Below, piece by piece: positions 23,363-28,094 of a DNA stretch of 28,094 bases. The stretch covers positions 1-28,094 of the forward strand of contig JAFXSH010000033.1 of NCBI GenBank assembly GCA_017525805.1. The letters are read 5' to 3'. Positions within the stretch are counted from its first letter, which is position 1; each line of letters starts with the position of its first letter. Below the pieces are notes generated by a model, which ran no database searches, had not been told where the DNA came from, and was given only the letters and a program-made list of their open reading frames with translations. The DNA comes from Clostridia bacterium. GTDB taxonomy: Bacteria; Bacillota_A; Clostridia; Christensenellales; Aristaeellaceae. The position numbers were made by a program, and so were the translations under genes.

Positions 23363-24712
23363 TTACCGCGTCACGTTTTTGATCCATTTATCCCCCCGCA
23401 GGCGCAGGAAGGCGATGAGCCATTTGAAGCACTGGTCGATACGGGTGCAGAAATAAATCGCGGCCAGGGGCCAATGGAATACGAAGGCCGCCAGCGCGGC
23501 GGTGGGAAGCACCACGAGCCAGCCGCAGATCATATCCACCAGCATGACGAACCGGCTGTCCCCGGCCCCCCGGTTGATGCCGATGAAGCAGGAGGCGTGA
23601 TAGCTGGTGCCGAGCAAGGTGAAGGAGCAAATGCCGATCATTTTGGCCGCTAAGGCGAAGGTATCTTCATCTAAATTGTACAGGGACACAAAGGGCCTGC
23701 GCAGCAGGAAGACAAGCGTACACATGACCGCGCCGATGCCAAGGAACATGATTTGAATGGTGCCCGCGTATTCCCGCACGCGCTTGTAATCCTTTTCGCC
23801 CACGGCTTTGCCCACCACCACGCAGGCGCCGCCCGCCAGGGCGAAGGTGAACATGGTGCCTAAGTTCATCATCATATCGGTGACGGAGGTGGCGTCGATC
23901 ATCATTTTGCCCATCTGGCCGAGGATCACGGCCTTGAGCAGGTTCACCAGGGCCCATTGGGCGTCGGTCAGGCCTACGGGCAGGCCGTAGCGGGCGTAAT
24001 CCTGCCAGGCCCATCCTTCGCTTTTCGTCAGGTCCTTCGGCGCGATGGGCAGGGCTTTCTGCACCCGGAAGAAGTAGACCCACACCAGGGCCGCTTCCAG
24101 CAGCCGGGCGATCACGGTGGCGATGGCCGCGCCGGTGACGCCTAAGGCGGGCAGGCCCAAATGTCCGAAAATCAGCACGTAATTCAGTCCGATGTTGGCG
24201 AACAGAGACAAAATGGTGGTGTACAGCGTCACCCGCACCACCTCCACGCCCTTGAGCATGCCCACCATGGCGCTGGTCAGGGCCAGGGGCAGGTAGCTCA
24301 GGCACACGATGGGCAGGTAATCCATGGCCAAGTCGATCACCGCCGTTTCCCCGCCATTGATCACCAGACCCAGCAGCGCCCGGGGGAACAGGCGCACTGC
24401 CGCGATGGCCAGCAGGGCGAACAGCACGCAGACCGTAAAGGACACGGCGCATACCGTGCGGATGCGTTTTTCGTCCTTTTTGCCCCAGTACTGGCTGATC
24501 AGCACAATGGCCCCTGTGGACAGCCCCGTGAGCGCCGCGGTAACGAACGTGGTGATGGCGTTGCTCTGGGCTACGGCGGACAGGGCGTTTTCCCCCGTTC
24601 GCGTCACCATTACGTTGTCCGCCATGACCACCAGCAGGTTCACCGCGCTCTGAAAAGCCGCGGGCAGGGACAGCCGCAGGATCGTTTGATAAAATTTTTT
24701 GTCGCGCACCAT
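23363..24712 (-). CDS. MATE family efflux transporter
   Basis: 449 residues with about 12 membrane helices in two similar halves, as in all MATE proteins, which expel drugs or metabolites in exchange for sodium or protons. Typical landmarks: LSLPAAFQSAVNLLVVMADN, LSTGAIVLISQYWGKKD, a second-half YGLPVGLTDAQWALVNLLKA, and GACVVVGKAVGEKDYKRV. Start 24712 is chosen because AGGAG lies 10 bases upstream; an ATG at 24721 is too close to that site and 24757 has none. Substrate unknown. Confidence 0.9.
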   Translation of the reverse strand: MVRDKKFYQTILRLSLPAAFQSAVNLLVVMADNVMVTRTGENALSAVAQSNAITTFVTAALTGLSTGAIVLISQYWGKKDEKRIRTVCAVSFTVCVLFALLAIAAVRLFPRALLGLVINGGETAVIDLAMDYLPIVCLSYLPLALTSAMVGMLKGVEVVRVTLYTTILSLFANIGLNYVLIFGHLGLPALGVTGAAIATVIARLLEAALVWVYFFRVQKALPIAPKDLTKSEGWAWQDYARYGLPVGLTDAQWALVNLLKAVILGQMGKMMIDATSVTDMMMNLGTMFTFALAGGACVVVGKAVGEKDYKRVREYAGTIQIMFLGIGAVMCTLVFLLRRPFVSLYNLDEDTFALAAKMIGICSFTLLGTSYHASCFIGINRGAGDSRFVMLVDMICGWLVVLPTAALAAFVFHWPLAAIYFCTRIDQCFKWLIAFLRLRGDKWIKNVTR

Positions 24713-24805
24713 ATCAACCATGCTCCTGATCGTTATTATCATGAGAAAGCTTACCATATCCGGGCGGCAACGTCAAGCGGCGCTTTTTCTCTTCAAACTC
24801 TTTCC

Positions 24806-24833
24806 TTGCAAAACCGGAAAAACCTGTTATAAT
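24806..24833 (+). promoter_or_regulatory. Promoter of the PduL gene
   Basis: TTGCAA (24806-24811), 16-base spacer, perfect TATAAT (24828-24833), 63 bases before the ATG. Confidence 0.75.
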
Positions 24834-24896
24834 AGTAAATGAAGCAAATTTCGGCTGAATCGCCGGTCATTTTCAGAGGGAAAGAAGGAAAAACAA

Positions 24897-25475
24897 ATGA
24901 GTCAGTTCATCGTGGAAACCTCCGCCCGTCACGTACACGTGACCCAGGAAACGCTCGAGATCCTCTTCGGCGCGGGCCATACCCTCACCCCCATCAAGAA
25001 CCTGAGCCAGCCCGGCCAGTTCGCCAGCGAAGAGCAGGTGGACGTGGTGGGCCCCAAGAACACCATTAAGCGCGTTCGCATCCTTGGGCCGGTGCGGCCT
25101 GAAAACCAGGTGGAACTGGCGCTGACCGACGCCCGTTCCATCGGCGTGACCGCTCCCGTGCGCGAATCCGGCGACGTGGCCGGTTCCGGCGCGTGCAAGC
25201 TGGTGGGCCCCTGCGGTGAAGTGGAGCTGACCCAGGGCGTTATCGCCGCCAAACGCCACATCCATATGACCCCCGAAGACGCCGCGACGTTCGGCGTGAA
25301 GGATAAGGACGTTGTTTCCGTTAAGGTCATTCCCCCGGTCAAGGGCCGTGAACTGGTCTTCGGCGAAGTGGTCGTCCGCGTCAGCCCCAAGTTCTCTCTG
25401 GCGATGCACATCGATACCGACGAATCCAACGCCGCCTGCGCCGTCAACGGCACCATGGGCGAAATTATCAAATAA
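24897..25475 (+). CDS. pduL: PduL-type phosphate acyltransferase (phosphotransacylase)
   Basis: 192 residues. PduL converts acyl-CoA and phosphate to acyl-phosphate and CoA; with acetate kinase this yields ATP from acetyl-CoA. Two related halves carry the metal-binding histidines: SARHVHVT (H12, H14) and AAKRHIHMT, plus LAMHIDTDESNAA near the end. There is no N-terminal microcompartment-targeting extension and no pdu or eut gene nearby, so it is probably a cytosolic housekeeping phosphotransacetylase. It has its own promoter and terminator. AAGGA precedes the ATG. Confidence 0.9.
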   Translation: MSQFIVETSARHVHVTQETLEILFGAGHTLTPIKNLSQPGQFASEEQVDVVGPKNTIKRVRILGPVRPENQVELALTDARSIGVTAPVRESGDVAGSGACKLVGPCGEVELTQGVIAAKRHIHMTPEDAATFGVKDKDVVSVKVIPPVKGRELVFGEVVVRVSPKFSLAMHIDTDESNAACAVNGTMGEIIK

Positions 25476-25493
25476 TCCGCGCCTGTTCCTTAC

Positions 25494-25524
25494 CTGCCGC
25501 CCGTTTCCCCGGGCGGCAGTTTTT
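25494..25524 (+). terminator. Terminator of the PduL gene
   Basis: Arms CTGCCGCCCG and CGGGCGGCAG around a 6-base loop, followed by five T. Confidence 0.92.
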
Positions 25525-25541
25525 CGAGGCGGGAGTACGTT

Positions 25542-25558
25542 GGGGGCTCTCCGCCCCC
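25542..25558. repeat. Solitary end hairpin (F) of the dispersed repeat family
   Basis: GGGGGC/GCCCCC around TCTCC is identical to the reverse complement of the right-end hairpin of copy A (9815-9833). Only this module is present, between pduL and the second MATE gene. Confidence 0.65.
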
Positions 25559-25611
25559 TGCCTCGTATTGATTAACTCCTCCGTCCAACCAGCTATTGAG
25601 GTAAAATCAAA

Positions 25612-27003
25612 GTGGAGAAGAACAAAAAAGCCCAGCCCGGCTACGGCATCGTGGAGGGCGTGATCTGGCAGCAGCTGCTGATCTTTTTCTTTCCCATTCT
25701 GCTTGGCACCTTCTTCCAGCAGCTTTACAACACCGCCGACGCCATGATCGTGGGCAAGTACGTGGGCAAGCAGGCGCTGGCGGCGGTGGGCGGTTCCACG
25801 GGCAACCTGATCAACCTGATCGTAGGTTTTTTCGTGGGCCTTTCTTCCGGCGCGACGGTGATCATTTCCCAGTTTTTCGGCGCGCGACAGGAAAAGGAGG
25901 TTTCCCGTACGGTGCATACCGCCATCGCGCTGGCCGTGTGCACAGGTTTAGGACTGACGCTGATCGGCTATTTCCTGTCGCCCACGTTCCTGCAATGGAT
26001 GAACACGCCGGAGGACGTGATGGAGCCCGCCGTCAGCTATATCCGTGTGTATTTCCTCGGCATGGTGCCCTCCCTGATCTATAATATCGGTTCCGGCATC
26101 CTGCGGGCGGTGGGCGATTCCCGGCGGCCCCTGTTTTTCCTCATGGCGGCCTGCATGACCAATATCGTGCTGGACCTGCTGCTGGTGATCGGCGCGGACA
26201 TGGGCGTGACGGGGGCGGCGCTGGCTACCATCCTCAGCCAGACGGTGAGCGCCGTGCTGGTGCTGGTGGTGCTCATGCGGTCCCACATGGCCTATCATCT
26301 ATCGCTGCACAAGGTGCGCTTTCACGGGGATTTGCTGCGCCGCATCGTGCAGATCGGCCTGCCCGCCGGTTTGCAGTCGGTGATGTACTCCATTTCCAAC
26401 GTGCTGATCCAGAGCTTCGTGAACAATTTCGGCACCGACGTGTCTGCTGCCTGGAGCGCCTGGGGGCGGCTGGACGGCTTTCAATGGATGATCATGAACG
26501 CCTTCGGCATTTCTATCACCACTTTCGTGGGCCAGAACTTCGGGGCTATGAAATATGACCGGGTGAAAAAGGGCGTGAAGCAATGCCTGATGATGGCCTT
26601 TGCCGCCGCCGCGACCTGCTCCGTGCTGCTGCTGCTGTTCGGCAGGAGCCTGTACCACCTGTTTGCCAACGATGAAACCGTCATCGAAAAGGGCATGGAG
26701 ATCCTGCGCCTCATCGCGCCCTATTACGTCACCTATACCTGCGTGGAAATCCTCTCCGGCGCTATGCGCGGCTCCGGCGAAGCCATGGCTCCCACCCTCA
26801 TGACCCTCTTCGGTGTATGCGCCCTGCGCCTGATTTGGCTGCTGGTTTTCGTCTCCCGCGACCCCACCATTCCCCGCACCATGTTCAGCTACCCCATGAC
26901 CTGGACGGTCACTTCCTGCCTGTTCATCGTGTACTATTTGAAGGGCGGATGGATGAAACGGTGCCAGGAAAGGCTGATCACGAGGAGGGGGAAGGATGTA
27001 TAA
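25612..27003 (+). CDS. MATE family efflux transporter (second copy)
   Basis: 463 residues, about 12 helices. Landmarks: FFFPILLGTFFQQLYNTADA, MIVGKYVGKQALAAVGGSTG, LSSGATVIISQFFGARQEKE, GLPAGLQSVMYSISNVLIQS and a FVGQNFGAMKYDRVKKG loop. It starts with GTG, preceded by GAGG about 12 bases upstream. It is only distantly like the MATE protein at 23363 and belongs to a different subgroup (VmrA-like by its N-terminal motif), so the two are unlikely to be a recent duplication. Substrate unknown. Confidence 0.9.
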   Translation: MEKNKKAQPGYGIVEGVIWQQLLIFFFPILLGTFFQQLYNTADAMIVGKYVGKQALAAVGGSTGNLINLIVGFFVGLSSGATVIISQFFGARQEKEVSRTVHTAIALAVCTGLGLTLIGYFLSPTFLQWMNTPEDVMEPAVSYIRVYFLGMVPSLIYNIGSGILRAVGDSRRPLFFLMAACMTNIVLDLLLVIGADMGVTGAALATILSQTVSAVLVLVVLMRSHMAYHLSLHKVRFHGDLLRRIVQIGLPAGLQSVMYSISNVLIQSFVNNFGTDVSAAWSAWGRLDGFQWMIMNAFGISITTFVGQNFGAMKYDRVKKGVKQCLMMAFAAAATCSVLLLLFGRSLYHLFANDETVIEKGMEILRLIAPYYVTYTCVEILSGAMRGSGEAMAPTLMTLFGVCALRLIWLLVFVSRDPTIPRTMFSYPMTWTVTSCLFIVYYLKGGWMKRCQERLITRRGKDV

Positions 27004-27020
27004 CACCCGGCGCATGTTTA

Positions 27021-27049
27021 TTGACAAAGGGCTACCCAATGTATATACT
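27021..27049 (+). promoter_or_regulatory. Promoter of the mazEF-type module
   Basis: TTGACA (27021-27026), 17-base spacer, TATACT (27044-27049). The sequence GTATATACT across the -10 also occurs in the vapBC operator. Confidence 0.78.
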
Positions 27050-27071
27050 ATAGGCAAAGGGGGAATCGAAC

Positions 27072-27317
27072 ATGACGCAGGTTTTGATTCAGAAATGGGG
27101 CAACAGTCAGGGCGTCCGTCTGCCGAAAGCGATTTTGAACGCCGCCAATCTGCGGGAAAATGATACAGTGGCCGTTTTTGTGGATAAAAACAGCATCACG
27201 CTCCGCAAGGTCGAACCCCATCGGACACTGGACGATCTTTTTGCCGGGTATACCGGGGACTATCGCCCCGCAGAGTTTGATACCGGGGCGGACGTGGGAC
27301 TGGAGGCGTTCGACTGA
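27072..27317 (+). CDS. mazE: MazE-type antitoxin (AbrB-like)
   Basis: 81 residues. The N-terminal half is a MazE/AbrB swapped hairpin (VLIQKWGNSQGVRLPKAILN, then LRENDTVAVFVDKNSITLRK); the acidic C-terminal tail (DDLFAGYTGDYRPAEFDTGA) is the usual toxin-binding segment. AAAGGGGG lies 8-9 bases before the ATG. The stop shares one base with the toxin start. Confidence 0.9.
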   Translation: MTQVLIQKWGNSQGVRLPKAILNAANLRENDTVAVFVDKNSITLRKVEPHRTLDDLFAGYTGDYRPAEFDTGADVGLEAFD

Positions 27318-27658
27318 TGGCCGAATACCGTCCCCAGCAGGGCGATATCGTTATGCTGAATTTTACACCCCAGGCCGGTCATGAGCAGGCGGGGCGGCGG
27401 CCAGCCCTGGTGATCAGCAATGCCAGCTTTCACCGCTATACCGGACTGGCGATTTTTTGCCCCATCACCAACCAAATCAAGAATTATCCCCTGCACGTTA
27501 AACTGGACGGCAGGACCCGAACTACAGGGGAAATCCTGTGCGAGCATGTGAAATCCCTGGATTACACGGCAAGACAAATCGCTTTTGTGGAAACGCTGCC
27601 GGAAGATTTGCTCTATGACGTGTTGGAACGTGTAAGGATGTCGCTGGAAGTCAGCTAA
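27317..27658 (+). CDS. mazF: MazF/PemK-type toxin (endoribonuclease)
   Basis: 113 residues. Family landmarks: GDIVMLNFTPQAGHEQAGRR, then PALVIS; CPITNQIKNYPLHV; GEILCEHVKSLDY; and ARQIAFVETLPED. The basic GHEQAGRRP loop carries the conserved Arg, and the Thr/Ser-containing ITNQ segment follows. MazF toxins cut mRNA at short sequences in the cytoplasm and are bound by MazE. The gene looks complete. Confidence 0.93.
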   Translation: MAEYRPQQGDIVMLNFTPQAGHEQAGRRPALVISNASFHRYTGLAIFCPITNQIKNYPLHVKLDGRTRTTGEILCEHVKSLDYTARQIAFVETLPEDLLYDVLERVRMSLEVS

Positions 27659-27672
27659 AACGCGAAGGGAAT

Positions 27673-27809
27673 GAGCACAAGGGACGGTTCTCTGTGTTCT
27701 TAAAAACCATTTCATCTCCGAAAATCCGGCCAAATTCATTGCGTCAGACTTATGCGTGGATTGAAAAAAATGAATAATAGAGAGCACAGAGAACCGTCCT
27801 CTGTGCTCT
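27673..27809. mobile_element. MITE-like element with GAACCGTCC inverted ends
   Basis: 137 bp. The left end (27673-27700: GAGCACAAGGGACGG, then TTCTCTGTGTTCT) and the right end (27781-27809) are inverted copies, and the right end is itself a palindrome with arms AGAGCACAGAG/CTCTGTGCTCT. The ~80 bases between have no coding capacity. One solitary end occurs at 6232-6261. I recall this motif from intergenic regions of other Bacillota, unverified. It would need a transposase supplied elsewhere. Confidence 0.75.
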
Positions 27810-28021
27810 TGACCTTGCCAGTATGTCGGCATGGACCAGGATACTTTCTCGGTCGCGTTTGGCAGTTCATCCCGCAGGACTTCTCTCACATTCTGAAGCA
27901 GATCCTGGATGCTCTCGTCCTGGGCGAGGATGTAGTCATCTATCGTTTCCGGTGCTTTCCCACAGAAATGCTGCTGGTTCTCATTTCTGAAAGTGCGCCC
28001 GCATTTTGGACATTTCCACAT
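27810..28021 (-). pseudogene. DUF1801-like protein, truncated by the MITE-like element
   Basis: About 70 codons remain: a CxxC zinc-ribbon lead (MWKCPKCGRTFRNENQQHFC), then APETIDDYILAQDESIQDLL and VSWSMPTYWQG, which is the start of the DUF1801 (YdhG/iron-chaperone-like) domain. The family continues with about 60 more residues, but here the frame runs directly into the inverted-repeat element at 27809 and then antisense across mazF, so the C-terminal half is gone. The ATG at 28021 has GGAGG 10-11 bases upstream; an in-frame GTG at 28030 is too close to that site. Bases 28022-28094 are its upstream region. Confidence 0.8.
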
Positions 28022-28094
28022 GGTTTTCACTTCCTCCGGGTGTTTTCTATCTTCATTCCAAGATACGGAATCAAAACAGTTATAGTGCCTTCTG

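Noticed and set aside
27260..27809. C-terminal half of the minus-strand frame that begins in DUF1801
   Set aside because: This part reads through the inverted-repeat element and antisense to mazF, with no homology to the family.
1..28094. tRNA or rRNA genes
   Set aside because: No cloverleaf with GTTCRANYC-type arm or rRNA core sequence was recognised on either strand, though a tool scan was not possible.

Overview
The window is about 58% G+C, with tight ATGA-type gene overlaps, strong AGGAGG ribosome sites and Bacillota-type families (XRE-AbrB regulator with a BcrA-type ABC exporter, DUF2974 hydrolase, standalone PduL, DHH phosphoesterase, NAGPA-family protein). Together with plant-glycan enzymes (GH27, GH94, a CE15-like esterase) this suggests a high-GC, probably uncultured, gut or rumen Clostridia genome (Oscillospirales/Christensenellales-like). 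That placement is an inference; there is no rRNA in the window.

Layout. 1-1718: a minus-strand operon of XRE-AbrB regulator, ABC ATPase and ABC permease (cut by the window edge). 1871-2608: a secreted cysteine-hydrolase-like protein. 2898-5490: a plus-strand run of DUF2974 hydrolase, GH27 alpha-galactosidase and a small zinc-ribbon protein, followed by a vapBC module. 6408-9347: a large secreted CE15-like esterase, convergent with a GH94 disaccharide phosphorylase. 12466-15748: an EAL phosphodiesterase and a GGDEF cyclase in one minus-strand operon. 16008-18901: a DHH phosphoesterase, a membrane-anchored NAGPA-family protein and a small membrane protein. 18930-19798: a DUF368 (polyprenyl-phosphate transporter family) gene broken by a 1-base frameshift. 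20256-21383: dnaN. 21428-21867: a chromosomal origin with DnaA boxes, a GC-rich spacer and DnaA-trios, with no dnaA beside it in this window. 22061-23068: asnA, then a fragment of a sugar ABC permease. 23363-27003: two MATE transporters flanking a PduL gene. 27072-27658: a mazEF-type module, then a small inverted-repeat element that truncates a DUF1801 gene.

The most unusual feature is a family of intergenic, highly palindromic elements. Three long copies (9443-9833 inverted, 17030-17463, 19856-20244) each contain a core of exactly 127 bp closed by GCTTCTGGCC(C)/GGGCCAGAAGC and enclosing several hairpins. At least four shorter or solitary copies contain only the flanking hairpin modules. Stem sequences differ between copies but the pairing is kept, which points to selection on structure. 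These elements, the oriC arrangement, the frameshifted DUF368 gene and the mobile-element scar in DUF1801 are the main points for follow-up.

Functionally the region mixes origin housekeeping (dnaN, oriC, asnA) with accessory functions: glycan hydrolysis outside the cell (CE15-like) and phosphorolysis inside (GH94, GH27), c-di-GMP turnover, drug/toxin export (ABC, two MATE) and two toxin-antitoxin modules.
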